DNA of 64,000 nucleotides from Acanthochromis polyacanthus (lineage: Eukaryota; Chordata; Actinopteri; Pomacentridae): assembly GCF_021347895.1 (NCBI RefSeq), contig NC_067117.1, positions 30,882,067 to 30,946,066 of the forward strand, in the 5' to 3' direction. Shown here one piece after another: positions 1-13,110 of this stretch (positions are counted from its first letter, which is position 1; each line of letters opens with the position of its first letter). The notes below the pieces were generated by a model. That model was given only the letters and a program-made list of their open reading frames with translations, had not been told where the DNA came from and ran no database searches. The translations under genes and the position numbers were made by a program.

Positions 1-491
1 CAATTTAGCTGCGGTTAAACGGCGGTATGTAAATCAGAAGTTTGAGGGAATAATTTTTCATGTTGCACTGAGACGGGGCCAAAGTCTGGATGTAATGAAC
101 CACTTTTCTTAGCATGTTTGCGTTTGATATTGTTTGCAGATTTCACTCTTCCCCCACTCAGAATGACCCTCCCAGTCACAGGAGATGAGCCGTTCGGTTT
201 CTGTATTCATCAGATTTCTGCCAGATTCTTTCAACACTCCTCTAAAATCATAACCTCCTTTACACATGCCAAAGCCCCGACTTAGCCGCTAGTACGAAAG
301 GAGCCAAAGAAAGAAGTAGAAAAACACAGATACAGATGAAGAGATAGATAGATGTTTCTCGGACTCTATTTGATCTGAAGCATTCAAAGAGAAGTCTTGG
401 AGGAGAGTGCTGGGAAGAAGAGGAAGAAGTGTGAAGTGAGAGAGGGAGGCTGCGGAAAAGGCAGCACGAGGAGCTGCAAATGGTGAGAATG

Positions 492-494
<3 letters not shown>
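1..494. other. No gene recognised
   Basis: This stretch is purine-rich after about position 290. I see no exon, RNA gene or transposon end in it. It runs into a GT microsatellite. Confidence 0.5.
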
Positions 495-564
<70 letters not shown>

Positions 565-571
565 GTGTGTG
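495..571. repeat. (GT)n microsatellite
   Basis: The tract is about 77 bp of GT dinucleotides with one GC interruption at 559-560. His/Thr-rich reading frames on the minus strand here are only translations of the repeat. Confidence 0.97.
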
Positions 572-855
572 CTGGCATGAGATTGACGAACAGAAACAAA
601 CAGAGAGGGAGGGTGCTTGTGTGCTTAGTTGGATGCAATAGAAGATGAGATGGGAACTCTCGCTGGAAGAGGTTGAGATCAACAAGCAACAAAACAAAAA
701 ATAAAGGAGATTTTAAAAGAGTAAGCTTTCAGGCAATGATCTTATCGCTTCAAACATACAAACAAAAACAGGCAATCTGTAATTGATGAGGGCGAAACAT
801 CAGAGCTTAAAACAATGTTAAAACATTAAAATATCACTAAAGTGGGAAGATTTAA

Positions 856-1669
856 CCCTTCGATACATAAGTGGGTCAAAAATGACCCGGTGAAGTCGTT
901 TTCTTGTAATATCTTTGTAATGAAAAGTTTTTTATGTTTAAATATTCCAGCTATTCCTCCTCCAGATTCCTCCTTTTTGATAACATTCCATTTAAATTTT
1001 AAGCTACCTGTTATGGCTTTAAAGGAATTGTAATATGTGTATTACTAGCACAACCTCTTTATCTCTGATAATATATAAGAGGTGACGCACAAACTTGTAG
1101 GGATGGAGTGTGACAACACCTAGAGGAAAAGAGAGGAAAAATGTCAAAAAAAAAGTTGACGTTGTTATGTTGCTGTTCTGTGTAATATTCCTCTTTTTCA
1201 GTTATCAAAATGTTCAAAATTCACTATAAAGTGAAAAAAATAAATTATTTCAAACATGAAATCATTCTTGTGAGGATAAAAATATAACACAAACAATAAA
1301 CCATCCATCCATCCATTATCTATACACTGCTTCATCCTCATTAGGGCTGCGGGGAGTCGATCCCAGTTGACTTGGGGTGAAGGCAGAGGACACCCTGGAC
1401 AGGTCGCCAATCTGTCACAGGGCTACATGTACAGACGAACAATCACACTCGCATTCACACCTACGGGAATTTAGGATGATTAGTTAACCTCAGCATGTGT
1501 GAACCGGGGATCTTCTAGCTGCAAGGCATAAGCGCTACAAACACAATAACACAAATTATTATTCTTAACCAAAATGACAAAAAAATGGCATTAAAACATA
1601 TTGATTCTTATACGGGTCATTTTTGATCCACTTATGTAAGAGTGTAGTGTCCAATATCGTATCTGAGGG
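856..1669. mobile_element. piggyBac-type non-autonomous element
   Basis: The element is flanked by TTAA on both sides (852-855 and 1670-1673). Its ends are inverted: the left begins CCCTTCGATAC and the right, read on the minus strand, begins CCCTCAGATACG. A second inverted block, AAGTGG(G/A)TCAAAAATGACCCG, follows in each end. TTAA target sites and ends starting CCC are hallmarks of the piggyBac superfamily. No transposase is present, so it would have depended on an enzyme made elsewhere. A SINE lies inside it. Confidence 0.75.
1301..1543 (-). mobile_element. V-SINE copy with internal deletion
   Basis: Read on the minus strand this has the tRNA-like head with a B-box-like stretch, then the tail domain (GGCGACCTGTCCAGGGTGTC) and terminal GGAT repeats. 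It matches the full copies at 50217 and 63168 except that the conserved V-SINE central core is missing. It is nested in the piggyBac-type element, so it inserted after that element. Confidence 0.8.
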
Positions 1670-1673
1670 TTAA

Positions 1674-3549
1674 ACTGATTTGAACAACTTTTAAGATGTC
1701 GAGATATCTAAGCATGGAAAGTTCATTTTTCACTCAATTTTCACATTCCTGCACACTGTAACTATCTCTTGAAACACTCGTCCTTTTTTTGTCTTTATTA
1801 TCCGTCTGCTAATATGTACAGAGATGCAAGAAAATGTACATGTCAGTGATGCAGCAAATCACTGCATCAAAGTCCAATATATGTGAAAACTTACTTGGAA
1901 ATAAAACAGACTCTGATTGTAACCTGTAGTGCACCTCTCAGTCAAATTCAAGACATAAAAATGCACAGACACAATATAAGAGAAACACAAAAGATGGAAT
2001 TGGAATTTTACAAGAACAGAATCAGAAATTCTGCATAGAAATTAGAAATTTCTTCAGACAGACTTTAAAGACGACAGATGCACGCTCATACTACAAATGC
2101 CTTTCAGACTAGAGTCAACTTAAACAAAGGACAAAAAGTGTGACAATAATCAATAGTTTTAACGTGCATGTGATCAACAAGTTTCATTTTCAATCCAAAA
2201 ACCTAAATTATAAGGACTTTTCATGGACAGATCATGAATTATTGCAGAAAATTCTATAGAAATCTGTTTGTTTTCAGGAGACTTCATTGTGGTTAAGCCA
2301 CGTTCAATTATTTTGCAATCAGTCAATCAAGTCTGGCTGGAGTCACGTTAGAGGGCTGCATTGTTTCACAGAGAAGGCATGCTTCTAAGCCGGTTTTATT
2401 GCAATATTATGCACTACAAAACTACTGAGGTCCTGTGCAAAATGTTCATTACAGAAACAAGCAAAAAACAAGCATCCTTTATGAGTCTTCTACTCCTAAT
2501 GTGTGACTTTCTTTTCATTCCATGGTAAAATTTACACATCAAAATCAAAAGATGCCCTCAAACAGCGATCATTCATAACAGCAAACTGATACAAGAGCAG
2601 CAGAGTCAGTTCTAAGGTCACGAGTTCAACAGGGTTCTTCAGCAAGATCAGAGAGTTCAGGACTTGCTAGACACAGATTAAAGAAAAACAAAAAATGATT
2701 TTTAAAACTGGTGCATCAGAGATGGAGACACTCTGACTTTTAGATATGATGGGTCAAACTCTAAAAACACAAGATGCTTTATTTACCTCCTGACTGGTAA
2801 ATGCCAACATTTTCAGTCTTAAGGGCAAGATTTCTGCTACAAACTTACCTCTAAATCCAAACTAAACTGACAGCACTGACTCCAGAGCTGTACAGGATGT
2901 TGTACTGCTGTTTCTCACTGACTGTAATATATTTAATATAACTATGACTACAAAAAGTGACGAGGCTTTCCTTGGACAGAAATGTGACGGTTGCACACAG
3001 CAGATGCAAAATTGTCTTTTCCATGTCAGTATTAGGCCAGTGTTGATTTTTTATATTTGTAAGATTTTGTCTTATTTCTGTGTCTGAAGTTTCTACAGCC
3101 ATTTTGAACAATTACAGTTCAGCATTAGGACGAAGACATTTCACAGTTTTACAGCATGGTGTGTGCAAACTGCTCCCAAATGTTTTAATAGTGATGCTCA
3201 TTTCGGAGTAGATATGAGTTCATTCCATTTACTGGTATCAGAGTTGTTATTTTTTGTTTGTTCTGTTTTTTTTTGCGTACAGTTAAGTGATGCTCAGTAG
3301 CAGTCACTTTAAGCTGAATTTACACGTGTATCTTTTTTTTTTTCTTTAAATTGATGCTGATGTAAATCTCAATATTCATTTTAATTGTTTGGCAGGAACA
3401 CTTCATGAAGGGATCCATGGACTGAATATGGAAAATCACTAAAGCCTCATGCACACGATCATGTTGCATCTTAATTTGGTAAAACGTAGTTGTTTTAGTT
3501 TCCTACATGTAATTATAGTTCATAAATAACATCTTCTTCTTTGGTGTCT
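1674..3549. other. No gene recognised; possible LINE tail
   Basis: I see no gene. Around 1885-1920 the phrase ACTTGGAAATAAAACAGACTCTG resembles the 3' tails of fish CR1/Rex-like LINEs, a weak call. Positions 2555-2645 are repeated in diverged form at 3957-4047. Confidence 0.35.
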
Positions 3550-4047
3550 TACTTTATCACGTTGTATGTAGTTCACTGTTGGCCTTCGACATACTGGTCC
3601 AGTCCTTGATGTTGTCAATGTGTGTCATTCTCTGGCATCTTCTTGCTGTCTTCCCTTCTTTTTTTGCCTGTTATTGCAAGATTCTCTATGCTATTCCTCC
3701 TCATCACATGTCCTAGGAATTAAATTTTTCTCGATTTGGTGGTTGTCAGCATTGTTTTTTCTTGCATTTGCTCTCCTAAGCACCTCTTCATTGGTGACTC
3801 TTTCTACCCACGATATCTTTAGCATTCTTTGCAGGAACCACACTTCTGTTGCCTGGAGTCTCTTCTGCATACTGTTTGACATTGTCCACATTTTACATCC
3901 ATATGGCAAGATGGGTCAGATGTAGCATTTCTTAGTTTAAATAAGTCAAAAAGTTTCCCTCAAATAGTGATCCTTCTCAACAGCAAAGTGACACTGGAGC
4001 AGCAGAGTCAGTTCTAATGTCACGAGTTCAAAAGGGTTCTTTAGCTT
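2555..4047. repeat. Pair of ~90-bp direct repeats (2555-2645, 3957-4047)
   Basis: The two segments share CCCTCAAA, then AGCAGCAGAGTCAGTTCTAA and TCACGAGTTCAA followed by GGGTTCTT, with scattered mismatches. They lie 1.4 kb apart in the same orientation. They are either two copies of a dispersed repeat or the edges of an old duplication. The span given covers both copies and the sequence between them. Confidence 0.65.
3550..3910 (-). pseudogene. LINE reverse-transcriptase C-terminal fragment (RTE-like)
   Basis: The minus strand encodes a roughly 70-residue frame (3909 to 3691) with YGCKMWT, then RLQATEVWFLQRMLKISW and VTNEEVLRRA. This is the block that follows the RT domain in RTE-like and related non-LTR retrotransposons. 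The similarity continues, out of frame, to about 3560 (a segment like KTARRCQRMTHIDNIKDW). Stops and a frame change show it is dead. The RT active site and endonuclease are absent, so this is only the 3' part of the element. Confidence 0.7.
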
Positions 4048-5079
4048 AAGGTTCTTTAGTTTAAATAACATACTGCACCCATTTTTAACCTTCACTCCAA
4101 TGCAAATAACATAACATAATGATTCTTCTGAAATCATTTCCATTTATAGAGATGTAACCCTATTATACTGCTTTGCCATTGGCCTTTTTAACTACAACAA
4201 CAGAAAATATATGGAGCTAGTCTTCAGAGGCCTTTTAGTGTTTGCACTGAAGATACACGATGGGTCAAGGATTTGGTAGCACCAACTTTCAAAGTTTGAT
4301 CAACCTCCATTGCTGCACAACAACTTTAAGTTGTTACCTTGGTACCATTTCAAGCTATTCCTTGGACTTGAACTACTTGAATTTCAATTTAAAAAATGGA
4401 AAAACTGGGGTGTTCTAAGCTTTTGACTGTCAAAAGCTATATTTTTTGCTTGTTTTTCTTACAACTTTCGCTACACAGAAAAAAAATCAACAAGTTATAA
4501 ATTGACAGAAACAAGGAGGAACCACTGAATGAAAGGAAAAAAAATGCACAAGCAACAATTTGACAAATAACATGGACAGATATGAAGCACCCAGAGCATA
4601 ATGGGACCTTTACGAGAGGACCGGGCTGGGGAGGGCTGTGGAGGGCTGTGGAAGGGGATCCAATCATTGCTGGATTGATTTTCCACGAAACAGAGAGAAA
4701 CAATTACAGGCCTGAGAGCAGCGTGGGGAGTCTGGTGTTAAAAGATGTTTAGAGAAACAGCGATGCGCTATCGATCTCAGCTCATTCCCACACATTGGTA
4801 AACACTTTGCATTAAAAGGCGCTAAATTGCTCTTGCCCACACTGGAGTACTGCCTTGTGGGTAAATAATAACAGACACAAAGATGTTGAGAGACTGACTG
4901 CTGGAACACGCCGCTGATAGGACAATCACAAGACCGAGCCGAGTGCTTCGGCATCGAACTGAAGTGGGGGATGAAAAATGGATGAAGAGATTAACAGGAA
5001 GAGGGAAATGAAGTAAGAATAGGCGACGCTTAAAGGAGCATTTAAGTGTTTTGCTAAAAAGTTTGTCAGGGTGACAGGA
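4048..5079. other. No gene recognised
   Basis: I see no convincing exon, RNA gene or transposon end in this stretch. Confidence 0.5.
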
Positions 5080-6640
5080 GTACAGTGCAAGTTTGTGGCT
5101 ATTTATCCAGTACTTCATTTCACAAAAACATGCATTGCAATTTGCATTTCAAACTCAAACTGCATCTTAGAGTGTCATAAAAGCAACAACTCTAATGAGC
5201 ATTTCTGCAAAACCTTGAGAGCACACGTGTTTCAACATTTCACTGCTACAACATCTGGACATCCAAAACTACATGATTGTAGCTACGCACCTAAACCTCT
5301 TGGCTAAGTTCAGAGAAGTTCAATATGTTTAAGTGTCAGGAACGTTCTAAGAAAATGTAGGCTTTACAATCCACTGCTCCTTCAAATTAGGATATCTGAG
5401 AAATCAACACCATATTATTCTGTGTATACAGTGCCACCTTTCCAAGTCTACGTATATCAGTAGTGGTGTTTGGTTTATTCTGCAATGAGAAGAAGCTTGC
5501 GTCTTGTCACAGATGTGCATTTTCATCATTAAATAAAATGGAAATGTTTGGCAGGCATTGGAACTTTGAAGAGCTGATGACACAACACTGGGGTTGTACA
5601 GTTGTTTTTTTTGAGAAGGGGGTGGAATAGAGATTATGTAGAGAATATGGAACATGATGAACAAACAGAAGTGGATTATGCTTCAGAATAGGGTTGAGAA
5701 TCTGCATTTCCACATTTGACGCCATTTCCTCCATTGGAATCCAGTGTAACTGCTGAAAATCCAAGAGGATAAACTTTTCAGGATTACCTTTCAACACCCA
5801 CTAATACTGATACTTCTGCTATTTCTGAAGTTCATGCATTACTTCATTTTACAAACCATGCACTGTAATTTGCACTTAAAAGTCAAACTGTATCTTAGAG
5901 GGTTATAAAGAAAGACGACTATTGCCAGACAAGAACCTTGATGTTGCATGTTTCTGCTAAGCCCTGTCATACTAGAAAGCATTTCGAATGTTCAGTGCTG
6001 CATGATTGTAGTTATGCACCCCAAAACCTTTGGTTAATTGTAGAGAAGTTCACGATGAAAACGTACATACGTGACAAGACAAATTTGTTCCCCTTGCAAG
6101 ATAAAGAGCACACTACTCTTGGGATTAAGTCTGAAAGTTGGTGCTGCAAAAATTCTAAAAATGAGGTATAGATTTGTCCAGTATGATGCCAATCGAAGGA
6201 ACACTGGGTTGTAAAAATGAAGAAATTCAGGAAATACCAAACACCAAATTTGAATAAAATGCTAAATGTGACGTGGTACATCTTCAAGTTGAGGAACTTT
6301 AAAGAGTAGCATGCAAAATGTGAAAAGTTTCTATGACTTGGGTTGTAAAAACTAAATTTTCTTAGAAAGTTCCAAAAACTTAGCCCAATTTGAACAAAAT
6401 GCTAAATGTTTGGTCAAGTTGTGGTACTTTTCAGAGCTAGTGACACAAAACTGCGGTTGCAAAGTTAGTTTTTCGGGAAAAAATAGAGACCGAGATGAGA
6501 ATACGGATGACAAAGAAGTAGAATATGCATTGGGAGCCGTTTCCTCCATTAGAATCCAATGTACCGGTAATTGCCAAAAATCCAAGAGGACAACTTTTTT
6601 AGAGGTACCTTTCACGCGTACTGTCTATGAATATTTGATA
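5080..6640. repeat. Diverged two-unit local duplication (~740 bp period)
   Basis: Three blocks recur in the same order about 740-850 bp apart. 5107-5190 matches 5830-5920 (both contain TTTGCA and CTTAGAG). 5200-5320 matches 5950-6055 (both contain CATGATTGTAG and AGAGAAGTTCA). 5520-5792 matches 6395-6615 (both contain TTTCCTCCATT, GAATCCA and AAATCCAAGAGGA). Identity is roughly 70% by eye, so the duplication is old. It encodes no recognisable protein. Confidence 0.7.
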
Positions 6641-7838
6641 CCGAATAGATGGATTTTCAATGAAGTATCCTTTTCATGCGGTGGTATTGATTTCCCTTTG
6701 CATTTTCTCTTTTCATTTCTGACATAAATCTGTTATTGCCGCTGCTGGGTGTAACATTTATAGCGAAAAACATTCAAGGATGCCAATATAACACATGGTT
6801 TCCTGCTCAAAGCTCCTGCACTGAAATAAAGTGTTACTGATGATCAGGTGTCGCACTTGAATGTGCTTGCATTGATTTTCTTTCGCCTCTACTGTGTCTA
6901 CGTTCATATTCTTTCCCCTTATTAATCCATCTTTTATTTCTGGCAGTCGCTCCCGTTCCCCAACTCTTGGACCGTCACCTTCATTTGTCTTTGCATATGT
7001 GTTGTCTCTGCCTCTGCATGTGGAAAATGCGCCGTGCGTGTGAATAACCCTGTCAGTCTGCCCACTCCGAGTCTCCAGTGGCATCCGGCGTTATTGAGGC
7101 TCGCCTTCATTAAGAGAGATATGTGAAGAGACTGAGAGATGCCAAAACAGAGAGACGAGACAAACATGAAACGGAAGTCGCAAAGGGAGGCAAAGGGAAA
7201 TGGTGAATGCAGATAAAGAGTGTAGAAATGATTCAGGACAAAAAAAACCGAGGAGAATACGCAGGAAAGAGAGGTGGTTTACAAGGTCTAATTAACCTCT
7301 TTTCTATCTTTTGCTCCACTTCTATTTTTTCCCATCTCCTGTCCTCTATCTTATACCATAGTATTAATCCTTTATTTCTCCTCTGTTCCAGCTTTTTCTC
7401 TTCTACGTCTGTAACTTTCTCCCTCAAAGCCCTTTAAAGAGAAAATGACGTGCAGAACTTGGAGTAACAAACAGAATTGCAGGTCAAGAGACACCCACGT
7501 GGTAAAATATAGATTTTCAACAGAGACAATCATTACAAGAAAAACACAAGAGCATCAAACAATCTAATGTTATAATCTATGAATTATTTCTGTGCAGAAG
7601 CTATCAGGCGGTTATGGAACACATCTAGAGAAGGATTCTGGAGGGTTTTGCGGGTGCAAAGACAAAGAATCTTGGCAAATCGGAAACATTTGTCGCCTAC
7701 ACTTTATGTACTTGGTGACTTTCTTTGAATGCAGTCCAAAGCCATATTGGAAATTGCTGTGCATAAATCCATGTTCATAACTGACTAGTTGGGTTCCAAT
7801 GGCAAGTTCCAGTTTGAATTTAGTTCGCAGTTGCTAAC
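6641..7838. other. No gene recognised
   Basis: I see no gene or element boundary. Pyrimidine-rich and purine-rich patches occur around 7200-7440. Confidence 0.45.
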
Positions 7839-9257
7839 CAGTGGTGGCTGGTGAATTTTTCTCTTGGGGGGTGGGGGGGGCGCACTTAATTTACCAAACC
7901 AAACAACAGAGTCGGCAACACCGGAATACAAGAATTGATGTAAATTATGTTCACAGCCATTTGATGTGCTACGAGGGTACAGCTAAGCACTACTGCTGAG
8001 TCAAATAGACAATTAAATGCACGTAAATGTTACCAGCTAGTGAATTTGAATTGATCTCCACAGTGTTTGATATGAGTTGCTCCAGATAAGGTGTAATTGG
8101 TACACACAAACCCTTAAAATCTCCTTTTCTACAATTAAACAAATCAAGAATGTATAAATATGCAAATCTATTTTTTACTTCAAATCTGCATATTTAAGAT
8201 CAAAGCAATAAAAATTTGTCACTTTGCCTGAAAAAAAAATAGTGAAACCATTAGGCATTATACTATGTATAACTGTGCATGTGACAAATAAAACCTTATC
8301 CTATCTTAGGCTTTGAGCCCAAAGTGCTTCTGTCAACTAACATTAAATATTTACAATGAAAATAAAGAAAAACTAGCCTAGCCGTGCTAGACCCATGCTC
8401 TGAAGGCACAAGGGTCTAGGCACGCTCGACAGGGAGGGAGGCGGGCTAAAGGGTTGTCTATCAAATCACTCTGCAGCAACTGGGTAGGTATACAACCAAT
8501 AAGCGCAACGAATAGGCTCCTAGAACGCCGGAAATCAGAGGATGCGGTAGTTCGGTGAAGCCTTATTTATACAGTCAATGGGTATTTTTTTATACCACTT
8601 TAGAAACACATTTCCTTTCTCACGTTAATTAAATTTTATTCAATATACATATACATATATTTGATTAGGTTTAAGCACAAAAATGGTTCTGTCGAGGAAG
8701 AGGCCTTTATTTGGTTTAAATTAAAGGACTTTGGCAATTTGAGACACAATAATTATTACTTTTAAAGGTTATAAATTGCTTTTATGAAGATTTCTATAGT
8801 AAACATTGCTAACTTTATAGATTGACATGTTGACTTTTCATTGGATAAGATCGTATTTTACTTCTTCCATCATCAATAGTACAGCTGCTAGAAGACCTCT
8901 GTATGTTTTAGGACTCAGGTGATGTTTTCATTCTTCTTAGGAGAATTTCATTAATGTGCTTATTTTGGTTAGAGAAAGAAGCTCCATTCTTATCTTAATT
9001 GGACTCTTATGTATCTTTGCAGTAGAGTCATTCAAAGAGAATGAACATTTCCTGGGTTTTTAATATCAAATCAATTCTACAAGGTCACCAGATTCATAAC
9101 TCTCTAAACTAGAACCTCCAGAACTAGAAGCTCATTTAAATAAAATGCTTTAAAAGTCAGTTGGTAACCTCTGTTGTTCCAACTCGTCAAGTGTGCTTAT
9201 TATCTTGAGGAAAGAGGTGCAGGTTGCAAAAATTAATTAGGTGCCGCCACTACGAGC
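7839..9257. mobile_element. Candidate hAT-like non-autonomous element
   Basis: The left end reads CAGTGGTGGCTGGTGAATTTTT, a form common at fish hAT ends. The right end, read on the minus strand, is TAGTGGCGGCACC followed by AATTTTTGCAACC, which is similar but not identical. I could not find matching 8-bp flanks, so the right boundary is uncertain. Inside are a LINE-like tail (GTGACAAATAAAACCTTATC near 8281) and an imperfect hairpin at 8378-8430 (GTGCTAGACCC pairing with GGGTCTAGGCAC). No transposase is present. Confidence 0.4.
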
Positions 9258-12200
9258 GTGTCGGTGTCACAAATCTCAAATCAAATCTCTGCTGAAGAGT
9301 TTAAGTTCACCTTTGCACTGAAATATTTCTCTTTTCTAGTTTCTTTTTCTTACTTTCAAATTCTCTCATGTTCCATGTCCTTTTTTTGTCATTTCTCTTC
9401 CCTCATTATCCTCCCTTCTCTTTTTTTTCTAATGTTTTCTTTCTAGCTCTCCTTCACTCTCCTTCTCCTCTTATTTCCTCTGGCACCTCCGATGTCCCCC
9501 GTCGCCGTGAGAGCCAATCGGAGGCCGCGCATTTTACCACGGCAATCTTGGCTCGCCCAATGACAGACTTGCCGTGGATTTGGCCAAGAATTTGAACTTC
9601 CCCAGAGCCGCTTGTGACAACAGGCAGGTTCAAGGTTACGAGCGTTAACATGTGCACACAAACCCGCACGGAGGCGCACATACCGCCTGAAGCAGGAGGT
9701 GCAGGATCCTCTGGCTTTGTGCCCAAATAAAAGAACAAATTAGATTCGAGAGAAAGGAGCTGAGGGAAGGAGACAGACAATGAGAGGGTATCCCACAGAG
9801 GAGGAGGATGGTATGTGAGTGCATGTCTTGAGGAGATTTGGAGAGAAGAGGGCGAGTAAATATAAGTCAGAGACTCAAGAGCATCCAAATGCAGAATAAA
9901 AAGGGATACATTGAAGAATATGAGCTTCAGTGCTGAAAAAAAGCTGTGTTTTGCTTAGAAGCTTCCTTTATTTTGCATTTTGACATTTTCTGTTGATTCA
10001 CAAGACAAAACTTGGGGTCTTCAGATAAAACAGTAAAAACTTCATCAATCCTTTTCCATTCATTTTCCTCATGGCTTTGATTAGATTTTTGTTTTTCATT
10101 ACTCAGAGGAAAGACTCTTGTTTTGGTGTTTTTAGACAAACAGCGTTGCTTAAATGCTAAAAAATCTTCACTAAATCATTTCACCCAACTAAAAGTCCTT
10201 TCACTTGTCCCATTTTGAAGAATATGGTGAACATTTTTAGACATAGTAAGATTGCTGTCTCGACTTCTGCAGAAAAGTTTGCATTCAGACAAAGCCAACA
10301 TGTTCACTTGCAGTCAAATTTACTGAAAGAATCGCATGACTGGAAAGGGCTTTGGAGTCCTCTAGGCTGAACTGAAGACAGTCAAAAACTGTGCAAAATT
10401 ATTGTGAAGTTCTGAATAGCAGTGCAACGGATTAGCTTTAAAAAAATCCTGAAAATCATATAGAGATAATGAATCATGTCTTCACGTCTGCAGGGTTCTG
10501 TGTGGTTCTGATGGTTACTGTGACACAGTCCATCTGAACTGATATCACGTCCTCATTCTGATTATGTTCAACATTTACAATCGTCTGTACGTACAGCTGA
10601 TTTTTTCCTTTTCTGTATTCATCGCCGTCTAGTGCATGATATCACACGCTGCGGCATAATTTAATTTCATCTTACAATAACCTGCTTCTACACCTTTAGT
10701 GTTTTTCATCTCAAACTCAAGAACAACAAAATACTGTGTTTCAAGATCACTGCATTTCTTGTTTACTGAGAAATGATCTCCGTGGTGAACTCTCCCCTCT
10801 GATATTTGCATGTTGCCAGAAAAAATTTATAGCAGGAAAGAAAACTTGTATAAAGAGACTTTAATGTTCAATTTTTGCTTCTTTGATTTTATCTGAGAGA
10901 CCAAAACACCAAAACTTGACTTGATGATGTTTTTGACTGCTGAGCTGTTGCAAATAAACATATTTACTGCTTCGAAAACCAGAAATATTTGATGGAATGA
11001 TTTTTTAAAGCCTTTAATATCTAGGGCACATGTTTACATAGACGGATGTTTTGGGAAGGCAAAATTGTCCCTACCTAAATGAGAGCAAAATCGATCGTCT
11101 TATCTTTGGAATGAAGTCATATTAGATAAATAGAATACGTTGCTATGTCTCCAGGACAAACAGATCAAGCATATTTGCATTTGCTTAACTGAAAGGGAGT
11201 GGAAAATCTCAAAGTTCAAGGCGCATGCTATTTTTGAAGAAGATTCCTACTGTATACCAACTTTTTCTACCACCCAGAGCGTAATCGGTACAAAATTATA
11301 TGGCCATCTTCATTTGAAATAAAAACTTAGTAGACACCCAATGGTACAAGCCTTTGAACTGTGAAAATAATGTCACCTACAAAAATACAATTTTCAAGTC
11401 TTTATCTAAAAAAATCCTCCTTTCAAATACTGTCAAATATATGGAAAATAATCATAAAAATTAAATAATTTTGTTCTGTTTCTTTCTTTTCTTTCGTGGT
11501 TCTTTAGCAGTTCTCCTACACTGCCACCTTCTGTCGAGACTACGCAGCTGAGTTTATTGACATTTCAGAAGTTTGCTTCAGATTTACTTGACAGTTACAT
11601 GGGTTGGCTTGTTGTGTTCCCACTTTTCTTGCTGTTGAGACCAAACCTACACCCTTGTTTTATATTTCTCTGTGTATCTCTGGATTGACATTTTTGTCTG
11701 TCTTTGTACTTCAGGGCTGTTGCCAGAAAGCCTTTAATTCTGTGCGAGTTCTGCACAAGTCGCACTTTTCTGTCAGAGAAAGAGTTTTTTTTATTATTGT
11801 TTTTCAGTGACAGGTGTTAAAATACCCGAACAAAAAGAACAACTCTGCATCATTTCTACCTATCATTTCCATCGATAAATTCATTCCGGCCCAGTGTTTT
11901 GCTCTTAACGACACAAGAAAGGTTTTCAAAAGTCTCTCTTAACTCTCTCCCCAGTCAACTTTTCCATTAAAGGAGAAGACATGGCATGACTGCAAATAGG
12001 GGAAGCATTAAAAAGATAATTTATTCCCTCTTTAAGATAAATGTCTGACTGCTGATCCAGAAGCTTTCCATTTCATTTTAAATACATTATGCAAATGACA
12101 CGAGCTCATCAATAAATGTTTTAGTTGAAGAAGATCGACCGGCCATCTGTGGCTGAGAATGAGCATGTGTGCGCGTTGCATTCGTCTCTTTCAGAAGGAC

Positions 12201-12780
12201 TGCTGTACATTTAAATGAGTCGATGTGTGCATTGAAAGTGAGTCACCCAAGTTGTTGTTTTCCACTGGATTCTCATTCAGCAGACATCTGTTTTGCTATT
12301 CAACAAAACGCCAGCATCAGCATGATAATAGGGCTGACAGTTACAATGCAACCGAGCTCATATTGAGCAGTTTATGTCATATTCACAACACATTGGGTCC
12401 TCGGTTTAATGCGTTAACATGCTAGCATTTCCTCGTTAGCGCTACACAAGGCACAGATGAGGCTGATGGGAATGTCATCAGATCACCAAAGCAAACAGGA
12501 ATCTCCGCCAGGAATGTACAGAACTTCACGACCTTCCATGAAGTTGTTGAGGTAGTTTAGCGTGGATTAAAGCAGCGGCCACTAGCATAACTTAAAACAG
12601 GATGACAATAATACCAAGCTGGCCACCACAAAATGACATTTCTATACAGGTAAACTGCATTTTCAATTAGGTCTTGAGGAGAGAATCATTTTTTTTCGGA
12701 ATGAATGTCATTTCTGAACTGTGGTGTGATGGATAAAAGGTTGGAAAAGTCTACATTAGTAGGTATGAGGAGATAATGGG
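9258..12780. other. No gene recognised
   Basis: This long stretch has no supported gene. It includes a CpG-containing, CCAAT-bearing patch at 9480-9720 (listed separately) and an octamer-like ATGCAAAT near 12090. Confidence 0.4.
9480..9720. promoter_or_regulatory. CpG-containing patch, possible regulatory element
   Basis: This patch is GC-richer than its surroundings, keeps many CpGs and contains AGCCAATCGG and GCCCAATGA (CCAAT-like sites, same strand, about 45 bp apart). A long minus-strand reading frame crosses it, but no splice context or family match supports coding. Regulatory use is only an inference from base composition. Confidence 0.2.
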
Positions 12781-12784
12781 GGAA

Positions 12785-13110
12785 TAAACCAAACACCAGA
12801 GGGCTGTACTAAGAAGTCAGATTAATGGGTTAGCGAGGTATGTTGAACCTAAAGTTGGAGTTTTCAGTGAAAATGACACCATTGTATCCTGGATAAATTA
12901 CCATTGTAGCTGATGCTGAGGAGCTAACCTGATCGGGAGCAAGTTCTGTTCAGAGTTTCCGATTTAAATTGGCCGTAAGAAGCTTCTCCCTTTAACCAAA
13001 GTGTTTCCTGATGATTATTTTTGAGTGAGATGGATTTTCAGCTGAGAGAATATGGTTTATCTTTTAAACCTGTTGAGTTGTATGTTACTAAACCATCAAA
13101 TGAAGCTGTG
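12785..13110. mobile_element. PIF/Harbinger-like remnant
   Basis: The order of phrases (GGGCTGTACTAAGAAG, GGAGCTAACCTGATCGGGAG, GAGTGAGATGGATTTTCAGC) resembles the non-coding part of fish Harbinger elements as I remember them. I cannot place its ends or a 3-bp target duplication, and there is no transposase. Confidence 0.4.

Noticed and set aside
9454..9888. 144-residue minus-strand frame as a possible exon
   Set aside because: There are no recognisable domain, splice context or family. The upstream part is low-complexity, so the patch is listed only as possible regulatory sequence.
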